DNA from: JASHUC01 sp963849095
GTDB lineage: Bacteria; Pseudomonadota; Gammaproteobacteria; Steroidobacterales; Steroidobacteraceae
Direction of reading: 5' to 3'
Assembly: GCA_963849095.1 (NCBI GenBank)
Contig: CAWKGA010000001.1
Coordinates: forward strand, 372,001-436,000
Length of the DNA: 64,000 nucleotides
Shown here: piece after piece, positions 1-7,684 of the stretch
Layout of the letters: the number at the start of each line of letters is the position of its first letter
How positions within the stretch are numbered: position 1 is the first letter of the stretch
Notes under the pieces: generated by a model
The model's input: only the letters and a program-made list of their open reading frames with translations
Databases searched by the model: none
Told to the model about the DNA's origin: nothing
Made by a program: the position numbers and the translations under genes

Positions 1-471
1 AGCATCGACGGTGCCTTCGTTTGCGGACCCGTCGTGGACCCCGCGCTGGACGTGCGCCCAATGTTTCGCGAGGAGCTGGCGCTGGTGGCGGCCCCCGGCG
101 TGGAGTCCGTCGAGGCTTTACTCCACGGCGGCGACGTGCGTGTCCTGGTCTTGCGGGCCGGTTGCTCCTATAGACAGCGGCTCGAAGCGCTGTTGACTCG
201 GCTTGGCGCCCCGGCACCGCGGATACTGGAGTTCGGCACGTTGGAGGCGATATTTGCCTGCGTCGGCGCCGGGCTCGGCATCACGATGCTACCTCGCGCC
301 CTCGTGGAAAAGACGAGCTCGGCAGCGAGCCTCGCCATCCTGACACCGCCCGCTCAAGAGGCAACCGCCGTTACGGTGTTCTTGCGCCGGCACGATGCCG
401 TGGCTACGAGCGCGCTGAAGGCGTTTCTGGCACGCGCCGAGCAGGCGTTCGAGCCATCCGCGGCGGCTTGA
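1..471 (+). CDS. LysR-type transcriptional regulator, C-terminal part (cut by window edge)
   Basis: The frame is open from base 1 and runs about 156 codons to a TGA at 469-471. It encodes the effector-binding half of a LysR regulator. Near the left edge it reads DGAFVCGPVVDP, then EELALVAAPG, the usual LysR pattern of a predicted activity strand followed by the 'restores the ligand pocket' segment. Later come LEFGTLEAIFACVGAGLGITMLP and a final helix. The helix-turn-helix N-terminus lies outside the window, so the regulated genes cannot be named. LysR regulators are cytoplasmic and usually bind a small-molecule co-inducer. It converges on the NADH dehydrogenase gene, so that gene is not an obvious divergent target. 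Confidence 0.8.
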   Translation, partial: SIDGAFVCGPVVDPALDVRPMFREELALVAAPGVESVEALLHGGDVRVLVLRAGCSYRQRLEALLTRLGAPAPRILEFGTLEAIFACVGAGLGITMLPRALVEKTSSAASLAILTPPAQEATAVTVFLRRHDAVATSALKAFLARAEQAFEPSAAA

Positions 472-503
472 GGGGCCGCAGAGGGTCCTTGGATTTCAGC
501 ATT

Positions 504-1781
504 TCATTCCTGAGCTCCGGTGATGAGGCGAGCGCTGCGCTGACCGCTGATATAAATCCACAGCCAATTCAAGGCGACGGTGAGACGGTTGCGAAGTCCG
601 ATCAGGAAGTAGATGTGAGCGATGCCCCAGATCCACCAGGCCAAGCGGCCTGTGAGTTTCACCCAGCCAAAGTCAACGACGGCGGCCCGCTTCCCAATTG
701 TCGCGAGAGTGCCGGCGTTCTTGTACTTGAACGGCCGGCGTAAGCTATTGCCCCGCGTGCGGGCTTTGATCATTTCGGCCACGTAGCGGCCCTCCTGCTT
801 GGCCGCCGGCGCTACGCCGGGAACCAGCTGCCCGCCTGGCGTTTCGACATGAGCGGTATCGCCGATCACGAAGATGTTTGCATGTCCCGGCACTGTGAGG
901 TCCGGATTCACCAGAACGCGTCCAGCGCGGTCGGCCGGAGCATGGAGCCAATCGCAAGCAGGAGAGGCTGCCACCCCTGCGGCCCACAGCATGGTCTTGG
1001 CCGCAAGATGCTGGTCGCCGAATTCGACGCCGCCTTCTCTGCACTTGGATACCGCGTGCCCAAGTTTGATTTCGACCCCGAGGTTCTCGAGTTCCCGACG
1101 TGCGTAGGCAGACAAGCTTTCACTGAATCCGGGGAGGATCCGGGGGCCGGCCTCGATGAGAACAACGCGCGCGTCTCGCGTATCGAAGTTGCGGAAATCC
1201 TTCCGCAATGTGTCTCGTGCCAGTTCGGCGATCGTGCCCGCGAGCTCAACTCCAGTCGGTCCTGCGCCGATAATCACGAACGTCAGGAATTCGGCGCGCG
1301 CGGTACCGTCTGTCTCCCACTCGGCCTGTTCGAATGCAAGGAGAATCCGGCGCCTGATCGCGGTAGCGTCATCGAGAGTTTTCAAGCCCGGAGCATGAGG
1401 TTCCCATTCATCGTGACCAAAATAGGCGTGGCGCGCTCCGGTTGCCAAGACCAGCGTGTCGTAAGGGACCGGCTCCTCGCCCTCCAGTAAAACCTCTCTC
1501 TCCTGACTATTCACGCCGACGGTGTTGCCGAGCAGCGTTGAGACGTTCCTGTATCGGCGAAGAAGATGCCGGATCGGCCAAGCGATTTCCGATGGCGGGA
1601 GAGTCGCAGTGGCGGTCTGATAGAGCAGCGGTTGGAACAAGTGATGGTTACGCCGATCGATCACCGTGATACGAACCTTCGCCCTCGCAAGACGGCGCGC
1701 GACTTCAAGGCCGCCGAAACCGCCCCCGACGATGACGACATGATGGGCGGGCTCGGAACGACCCTTCCCCATGATGTGCAA
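504..1781 (-). CDS. ndh: Type II NADH dehydrogenase (NDH-2), FAD-dependent
   Basis: A 425-aa pyridine nucleotide-disulfide oxidoreductase. The N-terminal FAD-binding Rossmann motif reads VVIVGGGFGGLEVARRLA. A second dinucleotide (NADH) motif in the middle reads VIIGAGPTGVELAG. The C-terminal FAD contact is VIGDTAHV. The segment NHHLFQPLLYQTAT and the hydrophobic, aromatic C-terminus (around WWIWGIAHIYFLIGLRNR) are typical of membrane-associated NDH-2. The family oxidises NADH and passes electrons to quinone at the cytoplasmic membrane without pumping protons. Length is normal for the family. It has no same-strand neighbour nearby and is probably transcribed alone. Confidence 0.9.
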   Translation of the reverse strand: MHIMGKGRSEPAHHVVIVGGGFGGLEVARRLARAKVRITVIDRRNHHLFQPLLYQTATATLPPSEIAWPIRHLLRRYRNVSTLLGNTVGVNSQEREVLLEGEEPVPYDTLVLATGARHAYFGHDEWEPHAPGLKTLDDATAIRRRILLAFEQAEWETDGTARAEFLTFVIIGAGPTGVELAGTIAELARDTLRKDFRNFDTRDARVVLIEAGPRILPGFSESLSAYARRELENLGVEIKLGHAVSKCREGGVEFGDQHLAAKTMLWAAGVAASPACDWLHAPADRAGRVLVNPDLTVPGHANIFVIGDTAHVETPGGQLVPGVAPAAKQEGRYVAEMIKARTRGNSLRRPFKYKNAGTLATIGKRAAVVDFGWVKLTGRLAWWIWGIAHIYFLIGLRNRLTVALNWLWIYISGQRSARLITGAQE

Positions 1782-1931
1782 AGCAACCTCCCCGCTGGCG
1801 ATAAATCAGTCGGCGACAATGCGGCGGTGACCTCGCCTCCATGGAGCCTCCGAGCATTATCGCACAGCGCCGTCCGTGGCTCTCATGAGGCTTCAGTTGG
1901 AATGCGCGGAGATCCTTCGGGTTCGCTATGA

Positions 1932-2180
1932 TGCTGCCGCTCGCACCCATCGGGCACGGCCCTGGAGAGTGTCGAGGCTCGAAGCTGCCGGTACGGACCC
2001 GGCCATCGCTGGTGGTACGCCTCCGATATGACCGCAAGCGACGTTCTGGTGTTCATCGGCTACGATTCGACGACCCCCGAGGCGGTGCAGCCCTTTCACA
2101 CGGGTTTCGACGTGCCAGGGTGCGAGCACGCGACGCCCCGGGGCAGTCTCGAGGCGCGCTTCTTCGCTTTCTATGACTGA
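1932..2180 (+). pseudogene. C-terminal remnant of a CmcJ/NvfI-family protein
   Basis: The frame opens after a stop at 1929-1931 and ends at TGA 2178-2180. It reads GHRWWYASDMTASDVLVFIG, then YDS, then PFHTGFDVPGCEHATPRGSL followed by EARFFAFYD. This is the C-terminal end of the CmcJ family (named for cephamycin methoxylation; includes AsaB-like fungal proteins). It keeps the conserved HRWYY, FxxYDS, PHTAFxDP and RxSIEVR blocks. Family members are about 250-300 aa, so roughly three quarters is missing and the first ATG (2028) would give only 50 aa. I infer a decaying fragment, not a working gene. Confidence 0.5.
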
Positions 2181-2210
2181 GACCGATCGCCGCTCGCAGA
2201 GGAGCCCACC

Positions 2211-2690
2211 ATGCAAGGTCCGAGTCCGCAGGATCGCACCGAGATTTACGAGCTCTACGCTCGCTATAGCTGGGCTCTCGATACGGGCGATACCGACGCA
2301 TACGTCGCGCTGTTCACGGAGGACGGCGAAGCGACCGAGGAGACCGCGAGCGGCGCGACGGAGGTTTACCGGGGACGCGAGCAAATTCGCAGTCTGGTGC
2401 TCAAATTCCACGAGCGCGCCGATTTTCCGGGTCATCAGCACCAGATGGCGCAGTTCGTCTTCGAGCCCGACTCGCAGCGCCGACCAGATCACTGGGTGGT
2501 TCGCTGCTACGCCTGGGCAACGATCAACCATCCGCCGCACCCGCCGCATCTTCACTGGTGCGGACACGTGCGGGACATCGTGGCCAAGGTCGATGGCGTC
2601 TGGAAAATCCGCTCCAAGGCGATCATGAGCTGGGCGGGCGCGGTGCTTTCGCGCTTCACGGACGAGAGAATTCAGACGGGGGAACCATGA
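2211..2690 (+). CDS. SnoaL-like / NTF2-fold protein
   Basis: A 159-aa protein beginning at ATG 2211, a short way after the CmcJ remnant. The pattern EIYELYARYSWALDTGDTDA followed by YVALFTEDGE is the classic start of SnoaL-like cone-shaped NTF2 domains. The end (VDGVWKIRSKAIMSW) is the matching terminal strand pair. The fold houses ketosteroid isomerases, polyketide cyclases and dehydratases, so the substrate cannot be told from sequence. Its stop overlaps the ATG of the tannase gene (ATGA), so the two are almost certainly co-transcribed and translationally coupled. It is likely cytoplasmic, with no signal peptide. Confidence 0.75.
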   Translation: MQGPSPQDRTEIYELYARYSWALDTGDTDAYVALFTEDGEATEETASGATEVYRGREQIRSLVLKFHERADFPGHQHQMAQFVFEPDSQRRPDHWVVRCYAWATINHPPHPPHLHWCGHVRDIVAKVDGVWKIRSKAIMSWAGAVLSRFTDERIQTGEP

Positions 2691-4300
2691 GTAAGACCGT
2701 GCTGCGGCTTGCCGCATTGAGCGCCGTCACGCTGCTCGGCGCGATGGCGAGTGCGCCCTCGGCGAGGGCCCAGGCCTTCGCCGACCTCAAGACCGCGCTC
2801 GTCGACTACTCGAGCGCGGAGTTTCTGCCTCGTAGGTCCTGCAACGCCATGGGGCAGTACAAGGGCCGGGACGTCGTCGCCGTCCACGCTGCACTGATTC
2901 CCGCGGACGGTTCCACGCCCGCGCACTGCCGGGTCACCGGCACGCTCGCACCCGAGATCGCGTTCGAGGTCAGCCTGCCCGATCGATGGAACGGCCGCTT
3001 CTACATGATCGGAAACGGAGGGCTAGCCGGCGAGTCGCTCGAGGATCCCATGCGCACCGCTCAGCGCGCCAGCGCGCTGCAGATGGGGTTCGCGTTCGCG
3101 CAGACCAACACCGGACATGATGCGCGCAAGGAGCCGGGAGGAACCTTCGTCCTGAGCAATCCGCAGAAGGCGATCGACTACGCTTACCGAGCCGTCCACC
3201 TGACCGCGGTTACGGCCAAGAACATCACGCACCGGTACTACGGGAAGGCGATCACCCGCTCGTACTGGAATTCTTGCTCCAACGGGGGTCGCCAAGGGTT
3301 GATCGAGGCTCAACGCTTCCCGCAGGACTTCGATGGCCTCGTCGTGCAGTCTCCGTGGATTGATCAGACCGGATTCACGATCGGCGCCATGTGGAACGAG
3401 AAGGCACTCGCCGAGGCAACGCCACTCACGACGTCGAAGCTCGCCTTGCTGTCGCGAAAGGTCATGGACCGCTGCGATGCGATCGACGGCCTCAAGGACG
3501 GAATCATCGATGACCCGCGCAAGTGCGATTTCGACGCGAGGCGGGATGTGCCCGCCTGTCCAGCCGGCACGGACGGCCCGGAGTGCCTGACTGCCGCGCA
3601 GGCCGAGGCGGTCATGAAGATTTACGGTGGCCCGCACGGCGGCGGAAAGTCGCTTTTCCCAGGCTACATGCCGGGGAGCGAGGCGGTCGTCCCATCCGCT
3701 CCCGGAAGAGGTCCGGCCGGCAGCGCGTGGTTCAGCTTCATCGTGCCGTCCCGCCCCGGGATGAAGCCCGCCGACTTCAATCTGGCCGAGAACACGATGC
3801 GCTATCTCGTGTATGCGCCGCCGCGGCCCGACTACGATTATCGAACGTTCGATTTCGATCGCGATGCGCATCTGCTGGACGCATGGGGCAAGAAGGTCAA
3901 CGCGACGAACCCCGACCTCACGAGATTCCGAGCCCGGGGTGGAAAGATGATCATGACCTATGGATGGGCGGATCAAGTTCTGGAGCCGCTGGTAGGCGTG
4001 CAGTACTACGAGCGCGCGGTCGCGCGTAACGGACCGCAGACCGGGGAGTTTTTCCGTCTGTTCATGGTGCCCGGCATGACCCATTGCAGCGGAGGAAACG
4101 GCACCGACCGGTTCGATCCGGTGACGGCGCTGATCGATTGGGTGGAGAAAAACAAGTCACCCGACTCGATACCCGCAAGCCATGTAGAGGGCCATCGGGT
4201 CACGCGCACGCGCCCGCTTTGCCCATACCCCCAAGTGGCGCGATACTCCGGCCACGGCAGTATCGACGATGCCGCAAACTTCAGCTGCGTGAGGCCCTGA
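2687..4300 (+). CDS. Tannase/feruloyl esterase family hydrolase, secreted
   Basis: A 537-aa protein. I place the start at ATG 2687 because a signal peptide follows at once (basic N-terminus, hydrophobic stretch, cleavage after APSARA/QA). The frame is open further upstream, but that part looks like read-through of the overlapping gene. The family is alpha/beta-hydrolase-fold tannase (PF07519). The nucleophile elbow is CSNGGRQG in YWNSCSNGGRQGL, the acid lies in GWADQVLEP, and the catalytic His is in MTHCSGG. Paired Cys residues typical of the family are present. Likely periplasmic or extracellular, cleaving phenolic or feruloyl esters. It sits between a SnoaL-like gene (overlapping) and acetate kinase. 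Confidence 0.88.
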   Translation: MSKTVLRLAALSAVTLLGAMASAPSARAQAFADLKTALVDYSSAEFLPRRSCNAMGQYKGRDVVAVHAALIPADGSTPAHCRVTGTLAPEIAFEVSLPDRWNGRFYMIGNGGLAGESLEDPMRTAQRASALQMGFAFAQTNTGHDARKEPGGTFVLSNPQKAIDYAYRAVHLTAVTAKNITHRYYGKAITRSYWNSCSNGGRQGLIEAQRFPQDFDGLVVQSPWIDQTGFTIGAMWNEKALAEATPLTTSKLALLSRKVMDRCDAIDGLKDGIIDDPRKCDFDARRDVPACPAGTDGPECLTAAQAEAVMKIYGGPHGGGKSLFPGYMPGSEAVVPSAPGRGPAGSAWFSFIVPSRPGMKPADFNLAENTMRYLVYAPPRPDYDYRTFDFDRDAHLLDAWGKKVNATNPDLTRFRARGGKMIMTYGWADQVLEPLVGVQYYERAVARNGPQTGEFFRLFMVPGMTHCSGGNGTDRFDPVTALIDWVEKNKSPDSIPASHVEGHRVTRTRPLCPYPQVARYSGHGSIDDAANFSCVRP

Positions 4301-4308
4301 CGGACCCC

Positions 4309-5500
4309 ATGGCATCCGCGAAACCAGAACGTCCTCACGATCAACGCCGGCTCCTCGAGCATCAAGTTCGCGCTGTATCGGGGAGGCGCGGTGCTGAAGC
4401 GACGGCTCTCTGGAAAGATGGATCGGCTGGGTCTGGGCGGGGCAACGCTGAGCTTCGAGGAGCCCGCCGCGAATCCTCCAGCCCGCGGCAGCATTGCCGT
4501 CCCCGATCACTCATCGGCGGCGACCATCCTGGTCGACTGGCTCGAGAAGCAGGCGGGGTTCGACTCCGTCGGCGCGGTGGGACATCGTGTGGTGCACGGT
4601 ATGCAGCGCACAGAGCCTGCGCCGGTCACAGCGGAGCTGCTGGACGAGCTGCGTCGGATCACGTCCTTCGATCCGGATCACCTGCCGCGCGAGATCGAGC
4701 TGATCGAGGCGTTTCGGCGGCGGCACCCACAGCTGCCCCAGGTGGCCTGCTTCGACACCGCATTTCACCGTGGCATGCCGCGCCTTGCGAAGCTGGTTGC
4801 CATCCCGCGGCGCTATCAGGCGATGGGCGTGGAGCGCTACGGTTTTCACGGTCTGTCCTACTCCTACCTGATGGAGGAGCTCGCTCGCCTCGGCGACGCC
4901 GCTGCGACGTCGGGCCGCGTGATTCTCGCGCATCTCGGCAGCGGCGCCAGCATGGCGGCCGTGCGCGACGGCAAAAGCATCGACACCAGCATGGGCTTCA
5001 CGCCGGCCTCGGGATTTCCGATGAGCAGCCGATCGGGCGATCTGGATCCGGGGCTGGTCAGCTTTCTGGCGCGTACGGAGCACATGACCGCGGCGCAATT
5101 CGATCGCATGGTGAACCACGAGTCCGGGTTGCTTGGCGTATCGGAGATCAGCTCCGATGTGCGCGACCTGCTGGCTCAGGAAGGTGCCGACGAGCGGGCG
5201 GCGGAGGCCTTGGAGCTTTTCTGCTACAACGTGAGGAAGTGGGTCGGCGCCTTTGCCGCCGCCCTCGGCGGGGTTGATACGCTCGTCTTTGCAGGCGGTA
5301 TCGGCGAGAATGCGCCGCTCGTCCGCGCGCGCATCTGTGACGGTCTCGGCTTCCTCGGGATCGAGCTCGATTCGCGGCGCAATGCGACGAACGAGCCGTT
5401 GATCTCGCCGGACGCGGCCCGTGTCAAGATGCGGGTCATACGCACCGATGAGGAGCTGATGATTGCCCGGTCTGTCGTGCGCTCGGTAGGCTTCGAATGA
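4309..5500 (+). CDS. ackA: Acetate kinase with a frameshift near its start
   Basis: Almost all of acetate kinase is present in the frame that ends at TGA 5498-5500: GGS-type phosphate loop INAGSSSIKF, RYGFHGLSYSYL, LAHLGSGASMAAVRDGKSID and VFAGGIGENAPLVR. The enzyme interconverts acetate + ATP and acetyl phosphate. The problem is the start. In that frame there is no ATG, GTG or TTG between the upstream stop (4298-4300) and GTG 4391, and starting at 4391 would remove the INAGSSS loop. The ATG at 4309 is one frame off. Removing one A from the AAA run at 4321-4323 would give MASANQNVLTINAGSSS, a normal N-terminus. So either the gene is frameshifted or the sequence has one extra A. It lies directly after the esterase stop and overlaps the next gene (ATGA). 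Confidence 0.8.
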
Positions 5501-5514
5501 CAAGGGGGAGTCTC

Positions 5515-6759
5515 ATGATCGTTACCCGGAAGGCCTGCTACGCGGCCTGGTATGTTCTGCTGTCGCTAGCGGCGTGCTCGATCGGGCAGGCGTCGGAGTG
5601 GGTGCAAACGTGGGGTGCCGCGCCGGTACCGGCGACGGTGGCACGCGGGCCGTTCCCGGCGAGTCCGAGCTTCGCGAACCAGACCATTCGCCAAATCGTT
5701 CGCGTGAGCGTGGGAGGCTCGCGGGTTCGCATTCGCTTCTCCAACGAATACGGGACGAAGCCGCTCGTCATCGGCGCGGCGTTCGTCGCGCTGTCGGACG
5801 AAAAGGGTAACGTCCAGCCGGGCACCGAGCGGCGCGTGATGTTCTCGGGGCAGGCCACGACTTCGATACCGGCTGCGGCGCCCTGGGTGAGCGACCCGGT
5901 CGATCTGCCGGTGAAGCCGCTCACCTCGCTGTCCATCAGCGTCTACTTCCCCGCCGACACCGGCCCGTGCACCTGTCACCAAACCGGGATGCAGAACGCC
6001 TTCGTTTCGGCGACCGGCGACTTCGCGGGCCAGTCGTTCGTGCCGAAGCAGACCCTGCAGATGCGCGCCTTCCTCTCGGGGGTGGACGTTCTACCCTCCC
6101 GAGAGGCGCGTGTGGTGGTGGCGCTGGGCGACTCCATCACGGACGGAGTCGGCTCGACGGCAGACGCCGACCGGCGGTGGCCGGATCTGCTCGCAAACCG
6201 GCTCGACGAGCGGAGCGACGCCTGGGGCGTCGTGAACATGGGCATCAGCGGCAATCGCCTCCTGGCCGATGGAGCCGGCCAGAGCGCGCTCGCGCGGTTC
6301 GATCGCGATGTGCTGTCAGTGCCGGGGGCGAAGGTGGTGATCGTCTTCTTGGGCGTGAATGACCTCGGCATCTCCTACGGAAATATGCAGGGACCGATGG
6401 CCCGTTTGTTCAACGCGAACGCCGGGATCAAGGTGACCTTCCGGTCGATGCAGGCCGGTTACCGCCAGTTGATCACGCGCGCGCACGCCAAGGGACTCAA
6501 GGTGTTCGGTGCGACGATCACCCCGTACGGCGGCTCGGGCTACTACTCGACGGACGGAGACGCTGTGCGCGGCGCGATCAATACCTGGATCCGGACCAGC
6601 CACGAGTTCGACGGCGTGATCGATTTCGATGCCGTCATGCGCGATCCGGGCCAGCCCAACCGCATCAAGGAAAGCTATCAGCACGGAGACCACCTCCACG
6701 GCAGCGACGCCGGTTATGCCGCAATGGCGCAGGCCATCCAGCTGTCCTTGTTCAAGTAG
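5515..6759 (+). CDS. SGNH/GDSL-family esterase, secreted
   Basis: About 414 aa from ATG 5515, which has a good ribosome-binding site (AGGGGGAG, about 5 nt spacing). An in-frame ATG at 5497 overlaps the ackA stop and is the alternative. The signal peptide ends near ACSIGQASE. An N-terminal beta-rich domain of about 180 aa precedes the SGNH catalytic domain. Block I is VVALGDSITDG (Ser nucleophile), block II is MGISGNRLL (Gly), block III is FLGVNDLG (Asn) and block V is HGDHLHGSDAGY (Asp/His). Family members deacetylate polysaccharides or act as lipases/esterases. Its place after a tannase-type esterase and acetate kinase suggests an ester-degrading operon that may release acetate. Confidence 0.85.
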   Translation: MIVTRKACYAAWYVLLSLAACSIGQASEWVQTWGAAPVPATVARGPFPASPSFANQTIRQIVRVSVGGSRVRIRFSNEYGTKPLVIGAAFVALSDEKGNVQPGTERRVMFSGQATTSIPAAAPWVSDPVDLPVKPLTSLSISVYFPADTGPCTCHQTGMQNAFVSATGDFAGQSFVPKQTLQMRAFLSGVDVLPSREARVVVALGDSITDGVGSTADADRRWPDLLANRLDERSDAWGVVNMGISGNRLLADGAGQSALARFDRDVLSVPGAKVVIVFLGVNDLGISYGNMQGPMARLFNANAGIKVTFRSMQAGYRQLITRAHAKGLKVFGATITPYGGSGYYSTDGDAVRGAINTWIRTSHEFDGVIDFDAVMRDPGQPNRIKESYQHGDHLHGSDAGYAAMAQAIQLSLFK

Positions 6760-6797
6760 CGAGAACCGGCGCGGAAGCAGAGACCGCTGCAGAGAAC

Positions 6798-7601
6798 ATG
6801 CTGGAACTCTATCATCATGGGTCTTCGGCTTGCGCTGCGAAAGTCCGGCTCGCCTTGGCCGAGAAGCGGCTGCCGTGGAACGGGCATTACGTCGACATAT
6901 TGAAAGGGGAGCAATTCAGGCCCGAGTTCCTCGCGATCAATCCGAGGGCGGTCGTCCCGGTGCTCGTGCACGACGGCACGATAATTCCCGAGTCGACGGT
7001 CATTTGCGAATACGTCGAGGAGGCCTTTCCGGACCGTCCGATCTACCCGGACTCTGCTCGCGAGCGGGCGCTCGTCCGGTTGTGGACCAAGGCGGTGGAT
7101 GAGGAGCTTCATCCCGCCTGTTCCGCCATCACCTACATCGCTTCGCACCGGCAGACGATCCTTCGCAACGGAGTGGGCTCCTTCGAGGACTTTCTGAAGA
7201 GCGGCGCTACGGAGGGCGTCGCCGCGCGCACGCTCAAGTGGCAATGGATCCAGGACGGTATTGCCGCGCCCGGGGCGACGGAGAAGATCAAGCTGTACGA
7301 CACCTACCTGCACAAGATGGAGCAGGCGTTGCGCGGCTCGCCTTGGCTGGTCGGACAGCGTTTCTCAATGGCCGATATTGCGTTGGCGCCGTACGTCAAT
7401 CGGCTCGCCGCCTTGTCCATGGAGGGCCTGTGGGCCGCGGGACGTCTTCCTCGCGTCGCGGAGTGGTTCGCGCGCGTCGCGGCGCGGGACACCTTCGCTC
7501 CAGCGTTCGTCGAATGGATGCCGGCCGATTTGGCGGCCGAGATGCGCTCAAACGGCGCGAAGTCTTGGCCGGAAATCCGCGTCTTGCTGCAGATCACATG
7601 A
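6798..7601 (+). CDS. Glutathione S-transferase family protein
   Basis: 267 aa. The thioredoxin-like N-domain starts MLELYHHGSSACAAKVRLAL (the SxCAxKVR helix start where the catalytic Ser/Cys lies). It continues with the glutathione gamma-Glu contact region: NPRAVVPVLVHDG and PESTVICEYVEEAFP. The C-terminal all-alpha domain has the usual SMADIALAPYVNRL capping box. An insert of about 40 residues (around IASHRQTILRNGVGSFEDFL) makes it longer than the typical 200-220 aa GST and recalls dehalogenase/dechlorinase-like GSTs. It is in the same direction as the SGNH esterase, 38 bp downstream, and may share its transcript. Substrate unknown. Confidence 0.8.
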   Translation: MLELYHHGSSACAAKVRLALAEKRLPWNGHYVDILKGEQFRPEFLAINPRAVVPVLVHDGTIIPESTVICEYVEEAFPDRPIYPDSARERALVRLWTKAVDEELHPACSAITYIASHRQTILRNGVGSFEDFLKSGATEGVAARTLKWQWIQDGIAAPGATEKIKLYDTYLHKMEQALRGSPWLVGQRFSMADIALAPYVNRLAALSMEGLWAAGRLPRVAEWFARVAARDTFAPAFVEWMPADLAAEMRSNGAKSWPEIRVLLQIT

Positions 7602-7684
7602 GCCGGGGACCCGCGGCATGCGGCGTCGCATTTCCGTTTCCTACCGTATAACGGAGATCGGCGCCGCCGCTGCGAGAGTCGCCT

